Shown: one piece after another, positions 1 to 7,349 of the stretch | Position numbering within the stretch: position 1 is the stretch's first letter | Layout of the letters: each line of letters begins with the position of its first letter | From: Ignavibacteriales bacterium | GTDB taxonomy: Bacteria > Bacteroidota > Ignavibacteria > Ignavibacteriales > Ignavibacteriaceae | DNA: 14,394 nt | Reading direction: 5' to 3' | NCBI GenBank assembly: GCA_027349615.1 | Contig: DAIEML010000032.1 | Span: 1-14,394, forward strand | Program-made: the position numbers and the translations under genes | The notes under the pieces: generated by a model | Told to the model about the DNA's origin: nothing | Seen by the model: the letters and a program-made list of their open reading frames with translations, nothing else | The model's database searches: none

Positions 1-1
1 T

Positions 2-127
2 GAAGAAGAAAGCCACGACGGCGTAAAAATAATTTTGAAAAAAGATTCTAACGATTCTATTAAAGAAATAAAATTTGTTTGTTCATGCGGACAAACCAAA
101 TCAATCATATTAGATTATTCTGAGTAA
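2..127 (+). CDS. C-terminal end of an unidentified protein (5' truncated by window edge)
   Basis: An open frame runs from the window edge to a TAA at 125-127 and gives 41 visible residues. The fragment is charged and acidic at its start (three Glu, then SHDG). It then alternates short strand-like stretches and contains a Cys-Ser-Cys motif in the sequence KFVCSCGQ, ending LDYSE. A Cys-x-Cys-Gly pair can be half of a zinc-binding site, but no second pair is visible, so this is only a possibility. The frame is on the same strand as the flagellar genes and ends 124 nt before flgB. The intervening promoter-like element suggests it is not part of the flgB operon. I do not recognise the family, and most of the gene lies outside the window. 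Confidence 0.55.
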   Translation, partial: EEESHDGVKIILKKDSNDSIKEIKFVCSCGQTKSIILDYSE

Positions 128-251
128 TAATTTGCAACTGCGCAAATATAGCCATATTTATTAATCCACCTTCCACTTCTTTATTAAACCTGCACAATTC
201 TCAAATGGCATTTATTTTGAATTGAACCTGTAAAAGTTAACAGTTTATCAA
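128..251 (+). other. Intergenic region upstream of flgB
   Basis: This AT-rich 124-nt gap separates the partial upstream gene from flgB. It holds a small perfect inverted repeat, ATTTGC and GCAAAT around a six-base loop at 130-147. No T-run follows it, so it is at best a weak terminator or operator. Further right is the promoter-like element described separately at 206-221. No SD-like purine stretch precedes the flgB ATG. Confidence 0.5.
206..221 (+). promoter_or_regulatory. Sigma-54-like promoter element upstream of flgB
   Basis: The sequence reads TGGCAT, five bases, then TTGAA. The GG and the following GA dinucleotide are separated by exactly ten bases, the spacing of the -24/-12 elements recognised by RpoN (consensus TGGCAC-N5-TTGCW). 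The -24 half is nearly perfect, while the -12 half has GA where GC is expected. Transcription would start near position 232, giving a leader of about 20 nt before the flgB ATG at 252. The same element occurs before fliL at 12765-12780. The resemblance is seen in the sequence; use of sigma-54 is inferred. Confidence 0.45.
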
Positions 252-644
252 ATGCCAATTTCGACAATAAAACTCTTAGAAAATTTTTCAAGCTACTGCG
301 CAGAAAAAAATAAAATCTTAAGCGAAAATATTGCGAACATCGGTACAGAAAATTATCAGAGAAAAGATGTTGTATTTAAAGATATGCTTAATGATAATAT
401 GACTTCAATGCTTGTTACAACAGACAGCAAGCATATTGACTCATCACAAATTAATAGTAATAACGAGAAGTGCTACCAAATAGTTACTGATAAAAGTAAT
501 GATGATGTTTCCGGAGTTAATAATGTAGACATTGATAAAGAAATGTCTGAGCTTGCTGAAAATACATTAAACTTTCAGTTTGCTTCTAAGAAGATAAGCG
601 ATTATTACAAAACGCTTCAAAATGTAATTAAGGGAGGAGCTTAA
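252..644 (+). CDS. flgB: Flagellar proximal rod protein FlgB
   Basis: FlgB is one of the rod subunits that polymerise on the MS ring/FliE base and carry torque through the envelope; it is a type III export substrate. The 130-aa length is normal for the family. The N-terminal helix carries the rod/hook hallmark SENIANIGTENYQRKD at about residues 24-38 (family pattern ANxxTPxYKxKxxxF). The C-terminal helix (VDIDKEMSELAENTLNFQF to the end) is the partner strand of the D0 coiled coil. The middle is short and polar. It is the first gene of the tightly packed cluster and stops two bases before flgC. The ATG at 252 lies about 20 nt downstream of the predicted transcription start and has no clear SD, so the initiating mRNA may be nearly leaderless. 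Confidence 0.95.
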   Translation: MPISTIKLLENFSSYCAEKNKILSENIANIGTENYQRKDVVFKDMLNDNMTSMLVTTDSKHIDSSQINSNNEKCYQIVTDKSNDDVSGVNNVDIDKEMSELAENTLNFQFASKKISDYYKTLQNVIKGGA

Positions 645-646
645 TC

Positions 647-1147
647 ATGAAAATAATTTCGAACTTCCCTGGTTTTGATATTAGTGCCAAAGGTTTAAGC
701 ATACAACGAAAAAGAATGAATCTTATTGCTGAAAATATTGCAAATGCTGATGTAACTAAATCGGCAGACGGGCAGCCATATCAAAGAAAATATTTACAGA
801 TTACTGCTTCACCAATTCAATTTGCAAATAATCTTTCAACAGAACAAAGCTCATTGCAAATGAATATAACAGAACCAGGCCACATTCAATCTCCCGAAAT
901 GGTTTCTTTTCAATCAAGCGGAAATGGAAATGGATTATCGGTAAAAGAAGTAACTGATAAAAAACAAGGTGATGTTGTTTATGATCCAGCTAATCCCGAT
1001 GCAAATGCAAATGGATATGTTGAAGAATCAAATGTAAATATAGTTACTGAAATGGTTGATATGATTTCAGCTTCAAGAAGTTATGAAGCAAATCTAACAG
1101 CACTGAATTCTTCAAAACAAATGGTTAAAGATTCACTGGAGATTTAA
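647..1147 (+). CDS. flgC: Flagellar basal-body rod protein FlgC
   Basis: FlgC forms part of the proximal rod with FlgB and FlgF and is exported by the flagellar type III system. It shows the paired terminal helices of the rod/hook family: DISAKGLSIQRKRMNLIAENIANADVT near residues 10-36 and a C-terminal segment NVNIVTEMVDMISASRSYEANLTALN near 130-155. It also has the FlgC-type PDANANGYVEESNVN turn just before the second helix. At 166 aa it is slightly longer than the roughly 135-150 aa that is usual, through a polar central insertion. A strong SD (AGGAG at 635-639, seven bases before the ATG) precedes it, in contrast to flgB. The gene follows flgB by two bases. Confidence 0.96.
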   Translation: MKIISNFPGFDISAKGLSIQRKRMNLIAENIANADVTKSADGQPYQRKYLQITASPIQFANNLSTEQSSLQMNITEPGHIQSPEMVSFQSSGNGNGLSVKEVTDKKQGDVVYDPANPDANANGYVEESNVNIVTEMVDMISASRSYEANLTALNSSKQMVKDSLEI

Positions 1148-1149
1148 TT

Positions 1150-1416
1150 ATGAGAATTGATACGAATAGCGTAGGAAATTATACGCAAGCCAATGTTAGA
1201 AATATTGATAGAAAACAAAAATTAAATGAAACCAATGCAACAGTTCAAACAAAAAATACTTCAACTTCAAATACAAATTTATCAGTAGAAGAAAAAAATT
1301 TTTTTGCAAAACTTTATCCGCAAAACAAATCAGAAGTAGTTGATTATCATTTTTATGAAAGAAGCGGGAAACTTTCAGGGGTGAAAATTGGATCTTTAAT
1401 CGATAAGCGAGGTTAG
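1150..1416 (+). CDS. Unrecognised 88-aa protein between flgC and fliE
   Basis: This 88-residue protein is wedged between flgC (two-base gap) and fliE, whose preferred ATG lies two bases past its TAG. That spacing indicates translational coupling and a real gene. Residues 1-45 are Asn/Thr/Gln-rich and likely disordered (TNATVQTKNTSTSNTN). Residues 46-88 look folded and more conserved in character: LSVEEKNFFAKLYPQNK, then VVDYHFYERSGKLSGVKIGSLIDKRG. No signal peptide, membrane segment or Cys is present. In the standard gene order flgC is followed directly by fliE, so this is an insertion in the usual operon. Its polar N-terminus would suit a type III export substrate or a small chaperone or regulator, but I cannot assign a function. 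A weak GGAG lies about ten bases before its ATG. Confidence 0.8.
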   Translation: MRIDTNSVGNYTQANVRNIDRKQKLNETNATVQTKNTSTSNTNLSVEEKNFFAKLYPQNKSEVVDYHFYERSGKLSGVKIGSLIDKRG

Positions 1417-1418
1417 TG

Positions 1419-1709
1419 ATGAATATAAGTGCGATAAGTAATATTATAAAAGATTTACCGGATATAAGCAATGTCCAAAAATCTAAAGAAGGGAATTTTG
1501 GAGAAGTTTTATCCGATTTTATTGGTCAGGTAAATCAAAATCAAATTGATGCAAACAATAAAACTCAAGAATACGTTCAAGGTGGAGATGTGCAAATTCA
1601 AGATGTAATGATTGCTGGTGAAAAAGCCCAAACAAGTTTGCAGCTCTTGATGGAAATCAGAAATAAAGCAGTAGATATGTACAAAACATTAACTAACATT
1701 CCAGTTTAA
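1419..1709 (+). CDS. fliE: Flagellar hook-basal body complex protein FliE
   Basis: FliE is the adaptor that joins the MS ring (FliF) to the rod and is the first protein exported. The 96-aa length fits. The diagnostic C-terminus is present: VQIQDVMIAGEKAQTSLQLLMEIRNKAVDMYKTLTNIPV, ending with the family's typical Pro-Val. I chose the ATG at 1419 rather than the in-frame GTG at 1416. A GAGG at 1409-1412 gives a six-base spacer to the ATG but only three to the GTG, and the GTG would merely add a second Met. The gene starts just past the stop of the 88-aa protein and ends five bases before fliF, so translation is likely coupled. Confidence 0.94.
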   Translation: MNISAISNIIKDLPDISNVQKSKEGNFGEVLSDFIGQVNQNQIDANNKTQEYVQGGDVQIQDVMIAGEKAQTSLQLLMEIRNKAVDMYKTLTNIPV

Positions 1710-1714
1710 TTACA

Positions 1715-3310
1715 ATGAAAGATAATCCTCTAAGTTCAGTCTTAAACATTTTTAATAAACTAACACTTCAGCAGAAAATGGTTATTGGCGGAGCCGTAAG
1801 CTTAACTGTACTTCTGCTTGGTGTACTTTTGGTCTTTCTAAATCAGCCAAACTATACAACTCTTTTCTCAGGACTTTCGCAGGAAGATGCTTCAAAAGTT
1901 ATCGATCAATTGAACGCTCAAAAAATTCAATATGAAATTGCTGATAATGGAAAGACAATAAAGGTTCCGAAAGAAAAAGTTTATGAGGAAAGAATTACAC
2001 TTGCGGGAAAAGGCATTCCAAGTTCTGGAATTGTAGGTTACGAAATATTTGATAAGAACACGATGGGAATGTCCGACTTTATGCAGAAACTGAATTACAA
2101 AAGAGCGCTTGAAGGTGAACTTGCTAAAACGATTATGGAAGTTGACGGAGTTGAAGGGGCAAGGGTCCATATTGTAATTCCTCAAAAATCAGTTTTTAAA
2201 GACGAACAAAAACCTCCAACAGCAGCAGTTGTTTTAAAGCTTCGAGATAATTATTCAATTACAAGAGGAAATATTGCCGCAATAACAAACTTAGTTTCAA
2301 GCAGTGTGGAAGGCTTAACACCGGGGAAGGTCACTCTTATTGATACGCAAGGAAAATTACTTTCAAAAGATGAAGATAGTGACCCTCTTGCTGTTTCAAG
2401 CTCAAAACAATATGAAATAAAAAGATCGATAGAAAATTATTTGGCGCAAAAAGCACAGGGAATGCTTGATAATGTGCTTGGTTACGGTAATGCAATGATT
2501 GAAGTAAACGCCGATCTGAATTTTGATCAAGTTGAAAAAACTATGGAATCTTATGATCCAAATTCTCAAGTCGCTGTTAGTGAACAAAGTATAAAAACTG
2601 AAAACAATGGAAAAAATCTTGGTGACTCAACGGCTCAAGTAAGCCAGAACAACACTACAAATTATGAAATAAGTAAAACCATAGAAAAAGTTATTGCCGG
2701 TTCAGGAAATATAAAAAGATTAAGTGTAGCGGCAGTTATAAATGATATTCCAAAAGAAATAAAACAAAATAATAAAGAGGTAACAACTTTCGAACCCAGG
2801 CCGAAAGACCAGATGAATAAACTCGAAGAAATTATAAAGAATGCGGTTGGAGTTGATCCAACAAGAAACGATCAATTCTCTATTGTTGATATTCCATTTG
2901 AGACTAAAGAATTAGAAGATGAAAAAATTACTACTCCTGGAGTAATAGATAACATGAACCAATATATCAATCCTTTTTTGATGATTGCGGCTGTTGCGGC
3001 TTCTTTGTTTTTACTTAAAGGATTGATGAAAAGATTAAAGAATGAAAAAATTGTTATTGGAACTTTTAATAATGAAAATGCAATGCTAGATAATTTTGCA
3101 CAGCCAGAACTGGCAGCGGCAGCACCAGCTCCGCAAATTGGGATGAGAATGAAAAAAAATCTTTTACCAATTGGTGATTTGGAAGATGAAATTTCGGATG
3201 ATGCAGTTAGAAAGAAAAATCAACAATTGAAAATTTCAAATTATGTTTCAAAAAACCCAATTGATGCAGCGAAATTAATTAATGCTTGGCTTCATGAAGA
3301 TGAATTTTAG
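1715..3310 (+). CDS. fliF: Flagellar MS-ring protein FliF
   Basis: FliF forms the MS ring in the inner membrane, the platform on which the switch, rod and export gate assemble. The 531-aa protein has the expected layout: a short cytoplasmic N-terminus, a first membrane segment at about residues 22-42, the YscJ/FliF periplasmic ring-building domains (GLSQEDASKVIDQL, ITLAGKGIPSSG, ELAKTIMEVDGVEGARVHIVIP), a low-complexity Gln/Asn-rich stretch, a second membrane segment near 420-436, and a cytoplasmic tail. The tail ends in SKNPIDAAKLINAWLHED, the FliG-binding motif (family pattern PxxAAxxIxxWL). A short Ala/Pro-rich patch lies between the second membrane segment and the FliG-binding end. The ATG follows fliE by five bases without a clear SD. 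Eight bases separate its stop from fliG. Confidence 0.98.
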   Translation: MKDNPLSSVLNIFNKLTLQQKMVIGGAVSLTVLLLGVLLVFLNQPNYTTLFSGLSQEDASKVIDQLNAQKIQYEIADNGKTIKVPKEKVYEERITLAGKGIPSSGIVGYEIFDKNTMGMSDFMQKLNYKRALEGELAKTIMEVDGVEGARVHIVIPQKSVFKDEQKPPTAAVVLKLRDNYSITRGNIAAITNLVSSSVEGLTPGKVTLIDTQGKLLSKDEDSDPLAVSSSKQYEIKRSIENYLAQKAQGMLDNVLGYGNAMIEVNADLNFDQVEKTMESYDPNSQVAVSEQSIKTENNGKNLGDSTAQVSQNNTTNYEISKTIEKVIAGSGNIKRLSVAAVINDIPKEIKQNNKEVTTFEPRPKDQMNKLEEIIKNAVGVDPTRNDQFSIVDIPFETKELEDEKITTPGVIDNMNQYINPFLMIAAVAASLFLLKGLMKRLKNEKIVIGTFNNENAMLDNFAQPELAAAAPAPQIGMRMKKNLLPIGDLEDEISDDAVRKKNQQLKISNYVSKNPIDAAKLINAWLHEDEF

Positions 3311-3318
3311 GTTGAAAG

Positions 3319-4341
3319 ATGCAAAAGGAATTAAAAACAGTTGATATATCAGGCGTTCAAAAAGCAGCGTTGCTTATGATTGCTTTAAATGTTGAAAATG
3401 CATCAGAAGTATTTAAACACCTCGATGCCAGCGAGATTGAAATGATCTCAACAGAAATTTCAAAAGTTAGAAACATTCCATCTCAAACTGTTGACTCTGT
3501 AATGGAAGAATTTTACAGCATGGTAACAGCAAGAGAATATGTTTTGGAAGGTGGATTAGAATATGCACAGGCAGTATTGGAAAAATCATTCGGAATTAAT
3601 CGAGCTGTTGAAATTATTGAAAAAGTTAAGAACTTAACCACACTCAGAGGATTTGATGTTTTGAAGAAAGCTGACTCTGCCCAGCTTGTTAGTTTTTTAA
3701 GCAAGGAACATCCGCAAACAATTGCACTAATCCTTTCTCATCTTTCACCAGATCAAACAGCAGCGGCTCTTAAAGAATTAACAGAGCCATTAAGGACTGA
3801 TGTAGTTTTTAGAATCGCTACACTTGGAAAAATTTCGCCCCAAACTCTTAAGCAAATTGAAAAAGTAGTTGATGATATGGCTGGTTTTAGTATGAGTCAG
3901 TCATTAAGCAAAATAGGCGGAACAAAAAGTTTAGCTGCTGTTCTCAACCGAACAAATGTAAGTTTAAGCAAAGAAATTTTAACCGGACTTGAACAAAAAG
4001 ATGCTGATGTTGCCGGCGAAGTAAAACGCCTAATGTTTTTGTTTGATGATGTTGTAAACATTCAGGATAAAGACATACAGAAAATTTTAAGAGAAGTTGA
4101 CAGAAAAGATTTAGCGCTCTCGCTAAAAATTGCTGATGAAAAACTTAGGCAAAAAATATTTGCAAATATGTCTGAAAGAGCTTCCGATTTATTGAAAGAA
4201 GAGCTTCAGTATATGGGAATGGTAAAATTAAAAGAAGTTGAAGCAGCGCAAGCAAAAATTATTGACATTGTAAAAGCACTTGAGGAAAGCGGAGAAATTT
4301 CTTTGAACATGAGAGCCGGATCGGACGAAATTTATGTCTAG
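3319..4341 (+). CDS. fliG: Flagellar motor switch protein FliG
   Basis: FliG couples the MS ring to the C ring and contacts the stator, so it is the torque-bearing rotor protein. The 340-aa length is typical. The N-terminal FliF-binding domain starts with VQKAALLMIALN. The EHPQ motif of the middle domain, which binds FliM, is at residues 130-133 in the context LSKEHPQTIALILSHL. The C-terminal domain carries the torque helix: MSERASDLLKEELQYMG preserves the charged pattern of the family (an Arg followed by an acidic pair), with nearby Lys residues after it. The stop overlaps the fliH start by eight bases, which indicates coupled translation. Confidence 0.98.
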   Translation: MQKELKTVDISGVQKAALLMIALNVENASEVFKHLDASEIEMISTEISKVRNIPSQTVDSVMEEFYSMVTAREYVLEGGLEYAQAVLEKSFGINRAVEIIEKVKNLTTLRGFDVLKKADSAQLVSFLSKEHPQTIALILSHLSPDQTAAALKELTEPLRTDVVFRIATLGKISPQTLKQIEKVVDDMAGFSMSQSLSKIGGTKSLAAVLNRTNVSLSKEILTGLEQKDADVAGEVKRLMFLFDDVVNIQDKDIQKILREVDRKDLALSLKIADEKLRQKIFANMSERASDLLKEELQYMGMVKLKEVEAAQAKIIDIVKALEESGEISLNMRAGSDEIYV

Positions 4342-4960
4342 TGTTATAAAGGTAAATGCGAAATCAAAAAGCATAAACATCTCGATGAAGAATTCAATTT
4401 CGAGTTCAAATATCGAGACTGAAAAAGAAGAAATATTTTTTCAGCGGCAGTTACAACAGTATTATGAAAAGGGATTTACTGACGGACAAAGATCAGCAAC
4501 AGAAAGATTGGAGAATGAATATTCTGAAAAACTCTCAAACAAGTATGAAGAAATAAAAAAGAAACTAATTGAATTTGATAATGCATTAAATGAATACGGC
4601 AAAGAGTTTGAAAAAATTGTTATTGAACTTTCGCTTTCCATTTCCGAAAAAATAGTTCATAGAGAAATTTTAAAAGAAACAATTATTGATGATGTATTGA
4701 AAGATTCAATTAGAAGAGTAATAGGTTCCAATAAAGTTGTTGTAAAACTAAATCCTTCTGATTTTGAAAAAATAAATTCAGAAAGCAATAATATTTTTAA
4801 TGATGATTCGCTCTCAAAAATAAATTTTGAAACTGATGATAAGATTGAACTCGGCGGGTGCTTTATTGAAACAGAAATCGGAAATGTTGATGCGAGAATT
4901 CCATCGCAATTCATTGAATTGAAAAAAAATTTAGAAGCTAACATAATCCACGATTTATAA
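4334..4960 (+). CDS. fliH: Flagellar assembly protein FliH (export ATPase regulator)
   Basis: FliH is the peripheral stalk of the export ATPase complex: it dimerises, binds FliI and links it to FliN in the C ring. The 208-aa protein has a polar N-terminal tail and then the family's Gly-spaced segment YYEKGFTDGQRSA at about residues 43-55. A highly charged Glu/Lys coiled coil follows at about 56-95. The conserved C-terminal domain begins IVIELSLSISEKIVHREI and resembles the F1 delta/V-type E subunit region. The ATG at 4334 lies within the end of fliG, and the stop codon shares its last A with the fliI ATG (TAATG). The position between fliG and fliI is the standard one and supports the call despite low sequence conservation in this family. 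Confidence 0.93.
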   Translation: MSSVIKVNAKSKSINISMKNSISSSNIETEKEEIFFQRQLQQYYEKGFTDGQRSATERLENEYSEKLSNKYEEIKKKLIEFDNALNEYGKEFEKIVIELSLSISEKIVHREILKETIIDDVLKDSIRRVIGSNKVVVKLNPSDFEKINSESNNIFNDDSLSKINFETDDKIELGGCFIETEIGNVDARIPSQFIELKKNLEANIIHDL

Positions 4961-6291
4961 TGGATCTTAATTACACAATTACAAATAAATATAAAAGAAT
5001 TATCGATCGATCCGATTTAATAAAAGTAAATGGAAAGGTATCAGACGTTATTGGATTGGTGATTGTATCTGTCGGCCCGAATGTTTCCTTGGGTGAAATT
5101 TGCATTGTGATTGATAGAGAAGGAAATGAAGTATGCAAAGCCGAAGTTGTTGGTTTCAAAGAAGGCAAAGTACTTTCAATTGCTTTAGGCGAAGTTCATA
5201 ATATTTCTCCTTCATGTGAAATTATAGCTTTAGGTAAAGCTTTTACGGTTGGAGTTGGCGCGGAACTTTTGGGAAGAGTAATTGACGGATTGGGAAATCC
5301 AATTGACGGTAAAGGAGAAATTTTTTGTTCTACTTCTTTATCTATTTATAATACTTCTCCAAATCCTCTTGAAAGAAAAAGAATTTCCGAACCACTTCAA
5401 ACCGGTGTTAGATCAATTGATGGATTGCTGACTGTAGGTAAAGGCCAGCGAATTGGAATTTTTGCTGGCAGCGGTGTTGGTAAAAGTGTAACGATGGGAA
5501 TGATTGCTCGAAATACAAACGCTGATGTAAATGTAATTACTCTAATTGGCGAAAGAGGAAGAGAAGTTAGAGAATTTATTGAAAAAGATCTTGGCGAAGA
5601 AGGTTTAAAAAAATCTGTTGTAATTGTTGCAACTAGCGATAAATCAGCATTGATAAGAATGAAAGGCGCATTTATAGGGATAACTATAGCAGAATATTTT
5701 CGAGATCAAGGATTGGATGTAGTTTTAATGATGGATTCAGTTACAAGATTTGCGATGGCTCAAAGAGAAATTGGTTTAACAATTGGTGAACCGCCTACAA
5801 CAAAAGGTTATACTCCATCCGTCTTTGCAATTCTTCCTAAATTACTTGAGCGTGCCGGCAGTACTGAAAAAGGATCCATCACAGGATTTTACACAGTACT
5901 AGTTGACGGTGATGATATGAACGAACCAATTGCTGATGCTGCTCGTTCAATTTTGGATGGACATGTTGTCCTCTCTAGAAAGCTTGCAAACAAAGGACAA
6001 TTTCCTGCAGTTGATCCGCTTCAGAGTATTAGCCGTGTAATGCCGGATATCGTCTCGAATGAGCATAAAAAAAGAGCAACTTCTTTTAATGAAATTCTTG
6101 CAACGTATAATGAAGCAGAAGACTTAATTAATATCGGCGCTTATGTTAAAGGAAGCAATCCGCAAATCGATCATGCTTTATCAAAAATAAAATTTCTTCG
6201 ATCTTTTCTTAAACAAGAAATGAATGAAGGTGCAGTGTTTGAACAGACGATAGAAAGATTGAACCAAATAATTGAATTACCAGTGGGTTAA
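4960..6291 (+). CDS. fliI: Flagellum-specific ATP synthase FliI (type III export ATPase)
   Basis: FliI is the cytoplasmic ATPase that, with FliH and FliJ, energises unfolding and delivery of export substrates. The 443-aa length is typical. The Walker A motif GSGVGKS is at residues 170-176, with the catalytic Lys at 175. The Walker B strand DVVLMMD is at 253-259 and runs into SVTRFAMAQREIG, which is highly conserved in flagellar/type III ATPases. GERGREVREF follows Walker A with the glutamate that activates water. EPPTTKGYTPSVFA and the SILDGHVVLSR segment are further family signatures. The TAATG overlap with fliH implies coupled translation, and fliJ follows three bases after the stop. Confidence 0.98.
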   Translation: MDLNYTITNKYKRIIDRSDLIKVNGKVSDVIGLVIVSVGPNVSLGEICIVIDREGNEVCKAEVVGFKEGKVLSIALGEVHNISPSCEIIALGKAFTVGVGAELLGRVIDGLGNPIDGKGEIFCSTSLSIYNTSPNPLERKRISEPLQTGVRSIDGLLTVGKGQRIGIFAGSGVGKSVTMGMIARNTNADVNVITLIGERGREVREFIEKDLGEEGLKKSVVIVATSDKSALIRMKGAFIGITIAEYFRDQGLDVVLMMDSVTRFAMAQREIGLTIGEPPTTKGYTPSVFAILPKLLERAGSTEKGSITGFYTVLVDGDDMNEPIADAARSILDGHVVLSRKLANKGQFPAVDPLQSISRVMPDIVSNEHKKRATSFNEILATYNEAEDLINIGAYVKGSNPQIDHALSKIKFLRSFLKQEMNEGAVFEQTIERLNQIIELPVG

Positions 6292-6294
6292 TAA

Positions 6295-6732
6295 ATGGCA
6301 AAATTTGTTTACAAATTCGAAACAATAAAGAAAACGAAAGAAGCTCTTGAAAAAAAAGCACAAAAAGAAATTGCTTTAATTGATCTGGAGCTTGCAAAAC
6401 TTACGGATGAATTAAAACAAATTGAAGAAGAAGAATTGAATAGTAAAAGAAGCTGGGCAAAAAAGGATGTTGCAATTTCTGAAATTAAGTTCAAAAAAAA
6501 TTACGAACTATTATTAGCGCGGAAAAAATTTGCTTTAAAAACACAGATTGAGAAGATGAACGAAAAAAAAGATTTGAAGCTGAAAGAATTAATTGAGAAA
6601 AGTAAAGAACATAAAATTTTTGAATCACTTGAAGAAACTTACCACGAAAATTTTACAACTGAACAGAATAGCCTGGAACTAAAATTTATTGACGAGTTAG
6701 CCACACAAAAATTCATAAGGCAGACTAAGTGA
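6295..6732 (+). CDS. fliJ: Flagellar export protein FliJ
   Basis: FliJ is the central stalk-like coiled coil of the export ATPase, inserting into the FliI hexamer and activating the FlhA gate. The 145-aa protein is almost entirely a Lys/Glu-rich antiparallel coiled coil with no predicted membrane segment. It opens FVYKFETIKKTKEALEKKAQKE, matching the FliJ start pattern (F.F.LE.vL..r...e). Primary sequence is weakly conserved in this family, so identification rests mainly on the length, the coiled-coil character and the position directly after fliI. Its TGA overlaps the GTG start of the next gene (GTGA), indicating coupling. Confidence 0.9.
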   Translation: MAKFVYKFETIKKTKEALEKKAQKEIALIDLELAKLTDELKQIEEEELNSKRSWAKKDVAISEIKFKKNYELLLARKKFALKTQIEKMNEKKDLKLKELIEKSKEHKIFESLEETYHENFTTEQNSLELKFIDELATQKFIRQTK

Positions 6733-7349
6733 AAGCTAAGATAATTTATATTACAGTTTTTTTAGCGGTGTTTTTATTTACTACCGGCGGAATAATTTAT
6801 TTCAATACAGTTTATAAAGATATTTTTAGATTCGACTTCACACCGGTTAAATCAATACCAAATAAAGATAAAATGATTGACACGGCAAAGGTATCAATTG
6901 CTGAAATTAAAAGTTATTTATTTGATGACTTTAAACAAGAAGTTCTTGATTCCTTAAAAACGATAATTCCTCCCAAAACTAATGATACCGTTTACACTAA
7001 TGCATTTAGGGATTCACTTTTGCTTGACAGCTTGAGAAACTTGCAAGCCGCATTAAAGACAGTTGATGATAAAATAAAATCAAATAATACAAAACCGCAA
7101 AAAGTAGCTGTCCAGCAAACTCCAATAACTGATGATAAAATAAAGCCGGACAGCAATTACAATGTATGGAAAATTCAAACTGCAAAATTATATGAATCGA
7201 TGGATCCGCAAAAGGCTGCTAAAATAATTCAAAGTTATTCCGATAATGTAGCAAGAGATATAATTTATACGATGAAACAGAAAAAAGCAGCGGAAATTTT
7301 ATCCGAATTAAATCCTGAAACAGCAAATAGAATAACGAGAGCAAAATAA
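6729..7349 (+). CDS. MotE/YlxF-like membrane-anchored flagellar protein
   Basis: This 206-aa protein has one N-terminal membrane segment at about residues 4-25 (IIYITVFLAVFLFTTGGIIYF) and a long polar, partly helical linker. Its C-terminal helical domain, at about 155-206, reads MDPQKAAKIIQSYSDNVARDIIYTMKQKKAAEILSELNPETA. That domain resembles the MgtE N-terminal/FliG-like superhelical fold found in the MotE family. Position between fliJ and fliK is that of ylxF in the Bacillus subtilis fla/che operon. In Rhizobiaceae MotE is a periplasmic chaperone of MotC. The role here is unknown, but an inside-to-outside anchor supporting motor or export assembly is plausible. It starts with GTG at 6729, overlapping the fliJ stop, and its TAA directly abuts the fliK ATG. 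Confidence 0.8.
   Translation: MKAKIIYITVFLAVFLFTTGGIIYFNTVYKDIFRFDFTPVKSIPNKDKMIDTAKVSIAEIKSYLFDDFKQEVLDSLKTIIPPKTNDTVYTNAFRDSLLLDSLRNLQAALKTVDDKIKSNNTKPQKVAVQQTPITDDKIKPDSNYNVWKIQTAKLYESMDPQKAAKIIQSYSDNVARDIIYTMKQKKAAEILSELNPETANRITRAK

Noticed and set aside
130..147. Small inverted repeat after the partial first gene as a terminator
   Set aside because: The stem is only six pairs, A/T-rich, and is not followed by a T-run; at most a weak hairpin.
1416..1418. GTG start for FliE
   Set aside because: It overlaps the previous stop codon and is only three bases from the GAGG; the adjacent ATG at 1419 has a better spacer and the family-like N-terminus.
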